Source of the DNA: Mumia sp. zg.B17
GTDB lineage: Bacteria > Actinomycetota > Actinomycetes > Propionibacteriales > Nocardioidaceae
Direction of reading: 5' to 3'
Assembly (NCBI RefSeq): GCF_019550915.1
Contig: NZ_JAHWCI010000009.1
Coordinates: forward strand, 231,676-295,675
DNA length: 64,000 nt
Part shown: piece after piece, positions 45,600-55,208 of the stretch
How the letters are laid out: each line of letters begins with the position of its first letter
How positions within the stretch are numbered: the first letter of the stretch is position 1
Notes under the pieces: model-generated
Database searches by the model: none
Seen by the model: the letters and a program-made list of their open reading frames with translations, nothing else
Told to the model about the DNA's origin: nothing
Translations under genes and position numbers: made by a program

Positions 45600-47801
45600 A
45601 TGACTGAGAACGCTACGACCACGGCGGCCGAGGCCGTCCGTTACGAACGCGGCGAGGACGGCATCGTCACCCTGGTCCTCGACGACCCGACCCAGAGCGC
45701 CAACACGATGAACGAGGCCTACCAGGCCTCGATGAAGGCGGCGGTCGACCGTCTCGTCGCTGAGAAGGACGACGTCACCGGCGTCGTCGTCACCAGCGGC
45801 AAGAGCACGTTCTTCGCCGGTGGCGACCTCAAGCTGATGACGCAGATGACCCCCGCGGACGCGCCTGTCGTGTTCGAGAGCGTCGAGGCGATGAAGGCCA
45901 CGCTGCGCACGCTCGAGACGCTCGGCAAGCCGGTCGTCGCCGCGATCAACGGCGCGGCGCTCGGTGGCGGCCTGGAGATCGCTCTCGCGACCCACCGCCG
46001 CATCGCCGTCGAGGGCCGCTACGAGATCGGTCTGCCCGAGGTCACCCTGGGCCTGCTGCCCGCCGGCGGCGGCGTCACCCGCACCGTCCGAATGTTCGGC
46101 CTGCAGAAGGCCCTCATGGAGGTCCTCCTCCAGGGACCGCGCATGAAGCCCCAGCGCGCCCTCGAAACCGGTCTGATCGACCAGGTCGTCGCCACGCAGG
46201 ACGACCTGGTCCCCGCCGCCAAGGCGTGGATCCTCGCCAACAAGGACGACGCCGAGGCCTTCACCCAGCCCTGGGACAAGAAGAGCTACCGGATGCCCGG
46301 TGGCACCCCCTCGTCGCCCAAGCTGGCGCAGTTCCTCCCGGCGTTCCCGTCCAACCTGCGCAAGCAGACCAAGGGCGCTCCGTTCAAGGCTCCGCGCAAC
46401 ATCATGTCGGCGGCCGTCGAGGGTGCGCAGGTCGACTTCGACACCGCCTCGCGCATCGAGTCGCGCTACTTCGTGGACCTGGTCACCGGCCAGCAGTTCA
46501 AGAACATGACGCAGGCGTTCTTCTTCGACCTCAACGCGATCAACGCCGGCGGCTCGCGTCCGGCGGGCATCGAGAAGACGAAGGCCACCAAGCTCGCCAT
46601 CCTCGGTGCCGGCATGATGGGCGCCGGCGTCGCGTACGTCTCGGCCCGTGCGGGCATCGACGTCGTGCTCAAGGACATCTCGATCGAGGCGGCCGAGAAG
46701 GGCAAGGCCTACAGCACCAAGCTCCTCGACAAGCAGGTCGAGAAGGGGCGCCTGACGGCCGAGAAGCGCGACGAGATCCTCGGACGCATCCACCCGACGG
46801 CCGACTACGCTGAGCTCGAGGGATGCGACTTCGTCATCGAGGCCGTCTTCGAGTCGGTCGAGCTCAAGAAGCAGGTCTTCGGTGACCTCGAGCCGGTCGT
46901 GAAGCCCGACGCCCTGCTGGGGTCCAACACGTCGACGCTGCCGATCACGATCCTCGCCGACGGCGTCAAGCGTCCCGAGGACTTCATCGGGATCCACTTC
47001 TTCTCGCCGGTCGACAAGATGCCGCTGGTCGAGATCATCGTGGGCGAGAAGACCTCCGACGAGGCGATCGCCCGCGCGCTCGACTACGTCAAGCAGATCA
47101 AGAAGACGCCGATCGTCGTCAACGACAGCCGCGGCTTCTTCACCAGCCGCGTCTTCGGCACCCTCACGATGGAGGGCGCCGAGATGCTCGCCGAGGGCCT
47201 GGACCCGGTCTCGATCGAGCGCGCCGCGACGACGAAGGGCTTCCCGGCTCCGCCGCTGGCGATGATCGACGAGGTCACGCTGACCCTGCCGCAGAAGATC
47301 AACGGCGAGGCCAAGGCCGCCGCCGAGGGCGAGGGCAAGGCCTTCCCCGACAGCCCGGCGATGGACGTCATCAACACGCTCGTCGACCTCGACCGCAAGG
47401 GCAAGGCGGCCGGCGCGGGCTTCTACGAGTACCCCGCCGACGCCAAGAAGCACCTCTGGTCGGGACTCTCGCAGTTCCGCAAGGAGGGCGCGGAGATCCC
47501 GTGGGCCGACATGCAGGAGCGCTACACCTTCATCATGGCCATCGAGACGGTCCGCTGTCTCGAGGAGGGTGTGCTCCGCACCGTCGCCGACGCCAACATC
47601 GGCTCGATCTTCGGCATCGGCTTCCCGCCGGTCTACGGTGGTGCGCTGCAGTACATCAACGGCTACGAGGCTGCTGACGGCCGCATCGGCGTGCAGGCGT
47701 TCACCGAGCGGGCCCAGGAGCTCGCCGCGGCGTACGGCGAGCGCTTCACCCCGCCCGCACTGCTGCTCGAGAAGGCCGCGAAGGACGAGAAGTTCGTCTG
47801 A
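45600..47801 (+). CDS. fadB: Fatty-acid oxidation complex alpha subunit, FadB
   Basis: A 733-residue bifunctional enzyme. The N-terminal crotonase domain (residues 1-300) hydrates enoyl-CoA, with the oxyanion-hole NGAALGGGLEIAL block and GLPEVTLGLLPAGGG carrying catalytic Glu residues. The central NAD-binding domain has LGAGMMGAGVAY (about residue 335), and the C-terminal 3-hydroxyacyl-CoA dehydrogenase domain has GIHFFSPVDKMPLVEI. Length and order match the mycobacterial FadB of the trifunctional enzyme. Cotranscribed with fadA. Confidence 0.95.
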   Translation: MTENATTTAAEAVRYERGEDGIVTLVLDDPTQSANTMNEAYQASMKAAVDRLVAEKDDVTGVVVTSGKSTFFAGGDLKLMTQMTPADAPVVFESVEAMKATLRTLETLGKPVVAAINGAALGGGLEIALATHRRIAVEGRYEIGLPEVTLGLLPAGGGVTRTVRMFGLQKALMEVLLQGPRMKPQRALETGLIDQVVATQDDLVPAAKAWILANKDDAEAFTQPWDKKSYRMPGGTPSSPKLAQFLPAFPSNLRKQTKGAPFKAPRNIMSAAVEGAQVDFDTASRIESRYFVDLVTGQQFKNMTQAFFFDLNAINAGGSRPAGIEKTKATKLAILGAGMMGAGVAYVSARAGIDVVLKDISIEAAEKGKAYSTKLLDKQVEKGRLTAEKRDEILGRIHPTADYAELEGCDFVIEAVFESVELKKQVFGDLEPVVKPDALLGSNTSTLPITILADGVKRPEDFIGIHFFSPVDKMPLVEIIVGEKTSDEAIARALDYVKQIKKTPIVVNDSRGFFTSRVFGTLTMEGAEMLAEGLDPVSIERAATTKGFPAPPLAMIDEVTLTLPQKINGEAKAAAEGEGKAFPDSPAMDVINTLVDLDRKGKAAGAGFYEYPADAKKHLWSGLSQFRKEGAEIPWADMQERYTFIMAIETVRCLEEGVLRTVADANIGSIFGIGFPPVYGGALQYINGYEAADGRIGVQAFTERAQELAAAYGERFTPPALLLEKAAKDEKFV

Positions 47802-47827
47802 GCAGTCCGATCAGCCTGATCGCGTGA

Positions 47828-48700
47828 TCAGCTGATCGCCACAGGGCCCCGGGACCGCACGGTCTCGGGGCCCTCGTGCGTCCGCGCCGGCTTCGTGCGC
47901 CAGGTGAGCAGGAGCGCGAGCGCCAGCATCAGCTCGACCAGGTCACCGCCGAAGTACATCAGGTTCCCCGCGGCCTGCATCTCCGCCACGGGCTCGCGGA
48001 CCTGCACCAGCAGGCCGGCGTACAGCAGCTGCGAGACCACGGCGTGGACGAGGATGGCGACCCCGAGCACCACGAGGCGCACGGGCACCGTGGCCCGGCC
48101 AGGCGCAGGGTCGGGACCGGCGATCACCCAGGCGAAGAGCAGGCCCGCCAGCAGCATGTGGAGATGGACGAGGCCGTGGACGGCGCCGTTGCGGGTGCTC
48201 AGGTCGTACAGCGGGGTGAAGTAGAGCAGCACGAGCCCACCGCTGCTGAGGACGAGCGCGACGACGGGTCGGGTCAGCACCCCGACGGGTCGAGACCGCA
48301 GGATCCGGCCCACGCGGACGGCTCCGGCGTGCGGGAGGGTACGCAGCAGCAGCGTGACGGGTGCGGCGAGCACCAGCAGGAGCGGGGCGAGCATGGCGAT
48401 CAGGATGTGTTGCGCGGCGTGCCCCGCGAAGTCGTCGTCGGCATAGCGGTCGAACGCGGGGGAGAGGGCCAGCAGGAGCACCACCGACCCCGCGACGAAG
48501 GCCACGGTGCGGACGGTCGACCACCCGCGACGCCCGCGTTCGATCACAGCCGCGGCGACGTAGGCGAGGGCGAGGAGCGTGACGACGACCAGCGGGCCGG
48601 TCGTCAGGGCGACCTCGAGGAGCCGGCTGCCGACCCCCTCGTCGTGCGACGGCCCGTGCGCGAGCACGCCGGGGCCGGCCGCCGCAGTCAGCCGGCTCAT
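47828..48700 (-). CDS. CtaG-like cytochrome c oxidase assembly membrane protein
   Basis: A 290-residue protein with about seven membrane helices. His-rich family motifs are AAQHILIAMLAPLLL and VHGLVHLHMLLAGLLFAWVI; the paired His in helices are characteristic of caa3-type CtaG proteins, implicated in copper delivery to cytochrome oxidase. It is translationally coupled (ATGA) to the upstream DUF2243 gene. No oxidase subunit is nearby, so the assignment rests on sequence alone. Confidence 0.82.
   Translation of the reverse strand: MSRLTAAAGPGVLAHGPSHDEGVGSRLLEVALTTGPLVVVTLLALAYVAAAVIERGRRGWSTVRTVAFVAGSVVLLLALSPAFDRYADDDFAGHAAQHILIAMLAPLLLVLAAPVTLLLRTLPHAGAVRVGRILRSRPVGVLTRPVVALVLSSGGLVLLYFTPLYDLSTRNGAVHGLVHLHMLLAGLLFAWVIAGPDPAPGRATVPVRLVVLGVAILVHAVVSQLLYAGLLVQVREPVAEMQAAGNLMYFGGDLVELMLALALLLTWRTKPARTHEGPETVRSRGPVAIS
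47843..47874. terminator. Strong hairpin between fadB and the convergent ctaG-like gene
   Basis: AGGGCCCCGGGACCG pairs with CGGTCTCGGGGCCCT except for one G-T position, giving a stem of about 14 bp. It lies 42 bp after the fadB stop and inside the last codons of the convergent gene. No U-tract follows on either side, as is common in actinobacteria. A GATCAGCTGATC palindrome (about 47,825-47,836) lies just before it. Confidence 0.6.
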
Positions 48701-49254
48701 GCCCGGTCGGCCACAGCCCGGTCGTCGGTGAACGTGGCGCCGCGCTGCAGCAGCCACCCGACGAGGACGAGCACCGCACCGAGGGCCAGGAACGCGAGGT
48801 CCCAGGCGAGCTCGTTCGGACCGCTCCGTACGTGGTGGATCCCGAGCAGGTGGTGGTCGACGATGCCCTCGACGAGGTTGAAGACGCCCCACCCGACGAG
48901 CACCCAGCCCCACAGCGCGCGCGAGGCCCACACCCGTCCGCGCGAGTGCTGGACGCGCGAGTAGAGGAGGGCCAGCCCGGTGAGGACCAGCACCCAGGTG
49001 ACGGCGTGGAAGATGCCGTCCCACAGCGTGTTGATCTCGAGGCCGTGCACCGTGTTGGCCGGGTAGTAGGGCACACCGATGTTGTCGGTGTTGGTCGACG
49101 TCAGCAGGTGGTGCCACTGCAGGATCTGGTGCAGGAGGATTCCGTCGACGAACCCGCCGAGCCCGGCTCCCAGCACGATCCCGGGCAGGGCGAGCGACGG
49201 TGGACGGTCCGCGAGGGTCGCGTGCCCGTCGCGCGGGCTGGTGGACGTGGCCAT
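48697..49254 (-). CDS. DUF2243 membrane protein
   Basis: A 185-residue protein with four membrane helices. The DUF2243 signature is strong: GGFVDGILLHQILQWHHLL, NTLWDGIFHAVTWVLVL and NLVEGIVDHHLLGIHHV. The conserved His and Asp residues suggest metal or heme binding, but function is unknown. Found paired with a CtaG-like gene here, as in many genomes, so a shared role in copper or oxidase assembly is plausible. AAGGAGG lies upstream of ATG 49254. Confidence 0.85.
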   Translation of the reverse strand: MATSTSPRDGHATLADRPPSLALPGIVLGAGLGGFVDGILLHQILQWHHLLTSTNTDNIGVPYYPANTVHGLEINTLWDGIFHAVTWVLVLTGLALLYSRVQHSRGRVWASRALWGWVLVGWGVFNLVEGIVDHHLLGIHHVRSGPNELAWDLAFLALGAVLVLVGWLLQRGATFTDDRAVADRA

Positions 49255-49399
49255 CGGAAAGGCGCCTCCTTCGGTCGGAGACCGTTCGGTACCCGAGCGC
49301 CGCGCGCACCATGCGTGACGCCGGTTACTGCCGTTCCGACGCCGTCCCGCCGCCGCACTCCGGCTTGCGGGGCGGTCGTGACCGTGCCTTTGATCGGTC

Positions 49400-50821
49400 A
49401 TGGCCGAGTCGTTCGCCTCACAGATCTTCCGACGGATGCCGGTGGGTCAGCGGCCGCACGCCGAGGAGGGCCTCAAGCGCACGATCGGGCTCGTCCAGCT
49501 GATCGGCTTCGGGGTGGGGGCAACCGTCGGGACGGGCATCTTCTTCGTCCTCACCACCGCCGTCCCCGATGCCGGCCCGGCCGTGGTCGTGTCCTTCGTG
49601 ATCGCCGCGGTCACCGCCGGGCTCACGGCGCTCTGCTACGCCGAGCTGGCCGGGAGCGTGCCGGTGTCGGGGTCGTCCTACTCGTACGCCTACGCCACCC
49701 TCGGCGAGGTCGTCGCGATGGTCGTGGCCGCCTGTCTCCTGCTTGAGTACGGGGTGTCGGCGTCAGCCGTGGCCGTCGGCTGGTCGGAGTACCTCAACCA
49801 GCTCCTCGACAACCTCTTCGGGGCCACCATCCCGCACGACCTGTCGTACGCCCCCGAGGCGGGTGGCATTGTGAACCTGCCGGCGATGGTCCTGGTCGGC
49901 CTTTGCGCGATGCTGCTGATCCGCGGCGCCAGCGAGTCGGCCATCGTCAACACCGTCATGGTGGCGATCAAGGTCGGTGTGCTGATCCTCTTCGTGGCGA
50001 TCGCCGCCACGGGCTGGAGCACCGACAACCTGAGTGACTTCGCGCCGTTCGGCGTCGCGGGGATCCAGGCGGCGTCGGCGACGATCTTCTTCTCCTACAT
50101 CGGGCTCGACGCCGTCTCGACCGCCGGGGACGAGGTCAAGGACCCGGCGCACACCATGCCGAGGGCCATCATCTGGTCGCTCCTCATCGTCTCGATCCTC
50201 TACGTCGCGGTGGCTCTGACCGCGGTCGCGGCGCAACCCTGGCAGGACTTCGAGGGACAGCAGGCCGGGCTCGCGCAGATCCTCGAGAACGTCACCGGGT
50301 CCACCTGGCCGAGCACGGTCCTCGCCGCAGGGGCCGTGATCTCGATCTTCAGCATCACCCTCGTCGTGATGTACGGCCAGACGCGCATCCTCTTCACCAT
50401 GGGCCGCGACCGGATGCTGCCACCGATCTTCGCCCGGGTCAGCCCGCGGACCCTGACCCCCGTCCCGAACACGATCATCGTCGCGACCGTGGTCGCGATC
50501 ATCGCCGGATTCATCCCGCTGGACTGGCTCTTGGACACGGTCAGCATCGGGACGCTGGTGGCGTTCATGGTGGTCGCGGCAGGTGTCATCATCCTGCGGC
50601 GACGCGCCCCCGACCTGGAGCGGACGTTCAAGGTGCCGTTCTACCCGGTGCTGCCGCTGCTCTCCATCGCCGCCTGCCTCTATGTGATCACGGGCCTGGA
50701 CCTTGTCACGTGGCTGGTGTTCCTGGGATGGGTCTCGGTGGTCCTGATCTTCTACTTCGCCTACGGCTTCAAGCGCTCGACGCTGCGGAGCGCCGACGGG
50801 GACGAGGAGGCACGGTCATGA
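49400..50821 (+). CDS. APC-family amino acid permease
   Basis: A 473-residue permease with 12 predicted helices. The helix-1 GFGVGATVGTGIFFV and helix-6 FFSYIGLDAVSTAGDEVKDP motifs are those of the cationic amino acid transporter (CAT/YfnA) branch. Its last codons overlap the start of a tandem universal stress protein (ATGA). This pairing is common in actinobacteria and suggests nucleotide- or stress-linked control of uptake, which is inference. Confidence 0.9.
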   Translation: MAESFASQIFRRMPVGQRPHAEEGLKRTIGLVQLIGFGVGATVGTGIFFVLTTAVPDAGPAVVVSFVIAAVTAGLTALCYAELAGSVPVSGSSYSYAYATLGEVVAMVVAACLLLEYGVSASAVAVGWSEYLNQLLDNLFGATIPHDLSYAPEAGGIVNLPAMVLVGLCAMLLIRGASESAIVNTVMVAIKVGVLILFVAIAATGWSTDNLSDFAPFGVAGIQAASATIFFSYIGLDAVSTAGDEVKDPAHTMPRAIIWSLLIVSILYVAVALTAVAAQPWQDFEGQQAGLAQILENVTGSTWPSTVLAAGAVISIFSITLVVMYGQTRILFTMGRDRMLPPIFARVSPRTLTPVPNTIIVATVVAIIAGFIPLDWLLDTVSIGTLVAFMVVAAGVIILRRRAPDLERTFKVPFYPVLPLLSIAACLYVITGLDLVTWLVFLGWVSVVLIFYFAYGFKRSTLRSADGDEEARS

Positions 50822-51702
50822 CGGTGGTCGCGGCGGTCGGCCCGGACGGACGTGGCTCGAACGCCGTGCACCTCGCGGGCCGTCTCGCCGCGTCGACCGG
50901 GGAGGATCTGGTCCTCTGCTGCGTCGTGGCCGACGCGTGGGGACGGGGCACCGCAGCCTCCGGCGCTGACGCGGACTGGCGGCGGCACCTGGAGGCGATG
51001 GCCTCCGAGGCGGTGAGCAGTGCTCGCGAGGGCCTCCCTCCGGCGGTGGTCTCGGACGTCGTCGTCCGCGCCGCCCGGTCCGTCCCGCGCGCCCTGGTCG
51101 AGGAGGCGGAGCGCGTCGAGGCGTCGATGCTCGTGGTGGGCTCCTCGGGCGACGCGAGGATCGGTCATCTGGCGCTCGGCAGCGTGGCGAGCTGGCTGCT
51201 GCACCGCGCGCCGATGCCGGTGATGGTGGCGCCACGGGCCTTCTGGTCGGAGTGGAGCGACCGGGTCGAGCGGGTCGTGCTCGCCGTCGACTCCGACGAG
51301 GGCGTGGACTCGGCCGTCGGTGGCACGGTCGCCCTGGCGAAGCGGGCCGGCGTGGGGATCGCCCTGGTCACGTTCGGGGTACGGCGGGTGCCGGCGTTGC
51401 CGGACGGGGGAGGCCGTCGCGCCGACGACGACGTCTTCCGGGCGTGGCAGGAACGGGTCACCGCCGTCCAGGACCGTGCCGCGGCCCTGCTCGAGAGGGA
51501 GGGCGCCGAGGTCACCGACCTTCTGGTCGCGGTCGGCGACTCCTGGCGCAGCGCGGTCGACCGCGTCCGCTGGCTCGAGGGCGACCTGTTGGTGATGACG
51601 TCGAGCCGCGAAGGACCGCTGCGCCGGATCTTCCTCGGATCCAATGCGCCGCGGATCATGACGCGCGTCCCCGTCCCGGTGGTGACCCTGCCGCGCCGGT
51701 GA
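50818..51702 (+). CDS. Universal stress protein, tandem domains
   Basis: A 294-residue protein of two Usp domains (residues 1-140 and 150-294). The first retains a near-complete ATP-binding signature (VGSSGDARIGHLALGSVASWLL); the second is degenerate (MTSSREGPLRRIFLGSNAPRIM). It is coupled by overlap to the permease. Tandem Usp proteins bind ATP and act as regulators of partner proteins; the partner here is probably the permease. Confidence 0.85.
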   Translation: MTVVAAVGPDGRGSNAVHLAGRLAASTGEDLVLCCVVADAWGRGTAASGADADWRRHLEAMASEAVSSAREGLPPAVVSDVVVRAARSVPRALVEEAERVEASMLVVGSSGDARIGHLALGSVASWLLHRAPMPVMVAPRAFWSEWSDRVERVVLAVDSDEGVDSAVGGTVALAKRAGVGIALVTFGVRRVPALPDGGGRRADDDVFRAWQERVTAVQDRAAALLEREGAEVTDLLVAVGDSWRSAVDRVRWLEGDLLVMTSSREGPLRRIFLGSNAPRIMTRVPVPVVTLPRR

Positions 51703-51719
51703 CGCCGGCGGTGCCGGCG
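51703..51719. terminator. GC hairpin between convergent genes
   Basis: CGCCGGC and GCCGGCG arms with a GGT loop start immediately after the Usp stop codon, 17 bp before the end of the convergent CoA-transferase gene. No U-tract. A modest bidirectional terminator candidate. Confidence 0.35.
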
Positions 51720-51735
51720 GCGCCGGGCTGCCCCG

Positions 51736-52917
51736 TCACCTCGGCGGCGCGGCCTCCGCAGCCTCGGCCGCGTCGAGCCAGGCGGCGACGGAGGCGTTGT
51801 GCTGTCCGAGCCGCGGCGGAGGCAGGTGGTGCTCGCGGCCGCCGGCGTACGCGTTGTCGTCGAGCCGCAAGGAGGGCCCGGGCAGCTGCACCGTGCCGAG
51901 ACTCTCGTGCTCGACGTCGATCACGAGACCCTGCGAGAGCGTCTGGTCCCAGGTGTAGACGTCGTCGAGCGTCCTCACCTTGCCCGCCGGGACGCCGGCC
52001 TCGGCCAGCCGCGCCAGCCACGTCTCCGCACCCCCGTCGGCGAATCTCTCCTCCACCACCGCGGTGAGGTCGTCTCGACGCCGGACACGGTCCGGGTTTG
52101 TCGCGTACGGTGCGGCGGCAGGGTCGAGTCCGATCAACGGTGCGAACCGCGCCCACAGCCCTTCGCTGCCCACCGCGATCTGCACGGGGGCGTCGGCCGT
52201 ACGGAACAGCCCGTACGGGGAGATCGAGGGGTGGTGGTTGCCCATGCCTCGCGGCACCTCGCCCGCGACGGTCCACCGGGTGCCCTGGAACGCGTGCACG
52301 CCGACGATGCTCGCGAGCAGGCTCGTGCGGACCACCCGTCCCCGCCCCGTGGTGTGGCGCTCGTGCAGCGCGGCCACCACCCCGTACACGGCGTTCATGC
52401 CGGCCAGCAGGTCGCCGATCGGCACGCCCACCTTCGTGGGCTCCTCGGGCGAGGGGCCGGTGAGGCTCATCAGGCCGGCCTCGCCCTGCGCGATCTGGTC
52501 GTAGCCCGCGCGGCCGCCCTCGGGACCGTCGTGGCCGAAGCCCGTGATCGAGCAGACGACCAGGCGCGGGTTGAGCTCGTGGAGGTGCTCCTCGGAGAAC
52601 CCGAGGCGCGCGAGCACGCCGGGGCGGAAGTTCTCGAGGAGCACGTCGGACTGCCGGACCAACCGGGTTAGCAGCTCCTTGCCCTCGCTGCTCTTGAGGT
52701 CGGCCGTGACCGACTCCTTGTTGCGGTTGCACGAGAGGAAGTAGGTCGACTCCTCGTCTCCGGGCTCACCCACGAACGGCGGACCCCATCCGCGCGTGTC
52801 GTCACCGCCCGGCGACTCGACCTTGATCACACGGGCGCCCAGGTCGCCGAGCATCATCGCGGCGTGCGGGCCGGCCAGGGCGCGGGTGAGGTCGAGGACG
52901 ACGATGTCTGACAGCAT
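51736..52917 (-). CDS. CaiB/BaiF family CoA-transferase (class III)
   Basis: A 393-residue family III CoA-transferase. It starts LSDIVVLDLTRALAGPHAAMMLGDLGA, then LLENFRPGVLARLGFS, and has the likely catalytic Asp in GVPIGDLLAGMNA (aligned with the Asp of formyl-CoA transferase). It lacks the GHDxNY block of racemases, so a CoA transfer between carboxylic acids is more likely. AAGGAGC precedes ATG 52917. It is third in a MatC carrier-methyltransferase-CoA-transferase run, so it may activate the imported acid. Confidence 0.88.
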   Translation of the reverse strand: MLSDIVVLDLTRALAGPHAAMMLGDLGARVIKVESPGGDDTRGWGPPFVGEPGDEESTYFLSCNRNKESVTADLKSSEGKELLTRLVRQSDVLLENFRPGVLARLGFSEEHLHELNPRLVVCSITGFGHDGPEGGRAGYDQIAQGEAGLMSLTGPSPEEPTKVGVPIGDLLAGMNAVYGVVAALHERHTTGRGRVVRTSLLASIVGVHAFQGTRWTVAGEVPRGMGNHHPSISPYGLFRTADAPVQIAVGSEGLWARFAPLIGLDPAAAPYATNPDRVRRRDDLTAVVEERFADGGAETWLARLAEAGVPAGKVRTLDDVYTWDQTLSQGLVIDVEHESLGTVQLPGPSLRLDDNAYAGGREHHLPPPRLGQHNASVAAWLDAAEAAEAAPPR

Positions 52918-52946
52918 GCGGTGCTCCTTGGCTGAGGGACAGCGGA

Positions 52947-53753
52947 TCACGGGCGGTGGGCGACGGTGAGCTCCCAGGTCTGGGTGAACCAGACACCATC
53001 CTCGCGCTCCTCGGGGTGCAGACCCGTGGGCGTCCCTCCGGAGAGCTCCTCGGCGAAGGCCGTACGCACGCGGTCGGCACGATCGGACGGGGTGCGGGCC
53101 TGCTCCAGCCAGGGCTCGAGCAGCCGGACGTACGCGCGCCGGGCGGTACGGTCGACGACGGCGCCAAGGTCCCGCAGGAGGGCGGCGACCTCGCCGAGGA
53201 CCGGCGTACGCAGGTGCGAGTCGTCGCGCCACCTCTCGATCGCGTCCTGGTGGGCCGCGACCGCCGGGTCTCGCGGTGCGGCGAGGTCGTGGACGACGAG
53301 TCGTCCGCCCGGCCGCACGGCGTCGACCATCGCGCGCAGCATGCCGACGGGATCGGGGACGTGGTGCAGCGAGAACCGGGTGACCGCCACGTCGACGCTG
53401 CCCGGCGCGACGACCGGCGTGGTGGCATCGGCGAGGACGAACGCGACGTTGCTCAGCCGCTCGCCCGCGGCGGCGCGACGCCCACGATCCACCATCGCGG
53501 CCGTGGTGTCGACGCAGGTGACCTCGGCGACGTGCGGGGACAGCGCTCGCCCGACCAGGCCCGTGCCCGCAGCCAGGTCGAGACAGCGGTCGGTGCGGCG
53601 AGGAGCGACGGCCTCGATGATCCAGTCGAGCGCGGAGGTGAACGCCGCGTTGAGTGCCGGCTCCTCGAACGTCTCGGCCTGGACGGTGAACGACTCCCGC
53701 AGGCGGGCGGCGTGGTCGCCGCCCGCCGGTCGGGTTTCGTGCTGGTCACTCAC
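52947..53753 (-). CDS. Class I SAM-dependent methyltransferase
   Basis: A 268-residue methyltransferase with motif I CLDLAAGTGLVGRAL (about residue 60), a CVDTTAAMV acidic loop and LHHVPDPVGMLRAMVDAVRPGG, as in the UbiE/COQ5-type group. The GTG start at 53753 overlaps the MatC stop (GTGA), showing tight coupling. Substrate unknown; such an enzyme between a dicarboxylate carrier and a CoA-transferase is unusual. Confidence 0.85.
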   Translation of the reverse strand: MSDQHETRPAGGDHAARLRESFTVQAETFEEPALNAAFTSALDWIIEAVAPRRTDRCLDLAAGTGLVGRALSPHVAEVTCVDTTAAMVDRGRRAAAGERLSNVAFVLADATTPVVAPGSVDVAVTRFSLHHVPDPVGMLRAMVDAVRPGGRLVVHDLAAPRDPAVAAHQDAIERWRDDSHLRTPVLGEVAALLRDLGAVVDRTARRAYVRLLEPWLEQARTPSDRADRVRTAFAEELSGGTPTGLHPEEREDGVWFTQTWELTVAHRP

Positions 53754-55108
53754 GCGCTCGGGAGGACGAGGACGGCCCACGTCACGATGGGGGCGACCAC
53801 GACGATCGACATGCCCCACTGCATCAGCCGCTTGAAGACGAGCTCGCGGTCGGCCTCATCGGAGTTCGCCACGATCAGCGCGCCGTTGGTGGAGAACGGG
53901 CTGCAGTCGACCACCGAGCTGGAGATCGCGAGGGCGGCGATCAGGCCGATCGCGCTGACCTGGTCGGTGAGCAGGAACGGCACGGCCAGCGGGATGAGGG
54001 CACCGATGATGCCTGTGGTCGACGCGAAGGCCGACACGACCGCACCGATGAAGCAGATCAGCAGCGCCGCGACCAGCGGGGCACCGACCTCGGCGACGCG
54101 GTCGCCGAGCCAGGACACGACGCCGTGGTTCTGGAGCAGGTTGACATAGGTGACGATGCCGCCGACCAGGAGAATCGTGCCCCAGCTGATCTTCTCGACG
54201 GCTCCGCGGGCCGACGGGGGGAAGAGCAGCGTCAGGGCGACGGCCACGGTCAGGGCGGTGAAGCCGACGTCGAGGTCGAAGGCGAGAGCTCCGATGATCA
54301 GCGCGACCAGGCCGAGGAGAGTCGTGGAGCGCTCGAGGTTGAGGCGGGTGTCGTCGTCGATCGCGTCGGGGCCGTCCTCGTGGCCGAGGCCGCGCTCGAC
54401 GACCGAGCCGGGCGTCCCGGTGACCGGGACGCGCGTCGCCGACGAGCTCGCCGCGCCGGCGGTCGCGCCGATCTCCGCGAGCGCACGCTCGTCCTTGCCG
54501 CGCCGGATGAGCTCGCGGCCGCCGAACGCGACGTAGGTGATGGCCGCGACGACGAACGCTGCGAACAGCGCGGCGAGGAAGAGGAACGTCGGGCTGCCGT
54601 CGAGGTCGTTGGAGTCGACGACCCCGTTGGTGATGCTCCCGAAGATGCCGATCGGCGAGAAGCTGCCGCCCGTGGCGCCCTCGACGACCATCATGCCCAT
54701 CATCACGGGATGGATCCGGTAGCGGTGCGCGAAGCCCATCGCGACGGGCGCCACGATCGCGACCGCGGCGGGGCTGACCGCGCCGATCCCGGTGACGACC
54801 GCGCAGACGAAGAACATGGCCCACGGCACGAGCGCGACGCGTCCCCGCACCGCCCGGACGGCGCCGTGGACGATCCAGTCGACCGTCCCGTTGTTCTTCG
54901 CGAGCGCGAAGAGATAGGTCACGCCGACGAGGATCACGAAGAGGTCCCCGGGGAACCCGCTGATGATCGCGTCGGTGTCGTCGCCGAACACGCTCAGGCC
55001 GACGATGAAGGCGGCGACGAGGGCGAGCGCGCCCATGTTGATGCTGCGGACGGTCGCGATCAGGAAGACCAGCGCGAGGGCGGCCAACGCGATGATTTCG
55101 GTGGACAC
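53750..55108 (-). CDS. MatC-type dicarboxylate (malonate) carrier
   Basis: A 452-residue ion-transporter-superfamily permease with about 11 helices. The N terminus (ALALVFLIATVRSINMGALALVAAFIVGL) is the MatC_N signature. Conserved GATGGSFSPIGIFG and SSVVDCSPFSTNGALIVAN hairpin regions resemble those of DASS/C4-dicarboxylate carriers. Relatives carry malonate, but other dicarboxylates are possible. First gene of the operon, divergent from a GntR regulator with a dyad operator between. Confidence 0.87.
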   Translation of the reverse strand: MSTEIIALAALALVFLIATVRSINMGALALVAAFIVGLSVFGDDTDAIISGFPGDLFVILVGVTYLFALAKNNGTVDWIVHGAVRAVRGRVALVPWAMFFVCAVVTGIGAVSPAAVAIVAPVAMGFAHRYRIHPVMMGMMVVEGATGGSFSPIGIFGSITNGVVDSNDLDGSPTFLFLAALFAAFVVAAITYVAFGGRELIRRGKDERALAEIGATAGAASSSATRVPVTGTPGSVVERGLGHEDGPDAIDDDTRLNLERSTTLLGLVALIIGALAFDLDVGFTALTVAVALTLLFPPSARGAVEKISWGTILLVGGIVTYVNLLQNHGVVSWLGDRVAEVGAPLVAALLICFIGAVVSAFASTTGIIGALIPLAVPFLLTDQVSAIGLIAALAISSSVVDCSPFSTNGALIVANSDEADRELVFKRLMQWGMSIVVVAPIVTWAVLVLPSA

Positions 55109-55136
55109 GGGGGACCCTCCCAGGTGAGGTGATCAG

Positions 55137-55152
55137 TGTGGTCCAGACCACA
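55137..55152. promoter_or_regulatory. GntR-type operator TGTGGTC-CA-GACCACA
   Basis: A perfect 7-bp-arm dyad in the 100-bp divergent region between the carrier and GntR genes. It contains TGGTC-N2-GACCA, matching the TGGTnnnnACCA core typical of FadR-subfamily GntR operators. A further TGGTCC half-site occurs near 55,172. Probably bound by the adjacent GntR protein. Confidence 0.7.
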
Positions 55153-55208
55153 GTTACAGTGGCCTAGCCTCTGGTCCACGTCCGCAAAAGTCAAGTACCC
55201 TCGGTGCC

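Noticed and set aside
44310..47453. Open frame of over 1000 codons antisense to fadA/fadB
   Set aside because: Mirror of the highly biased codons of the real genes on the other strand; no recognisable motif.
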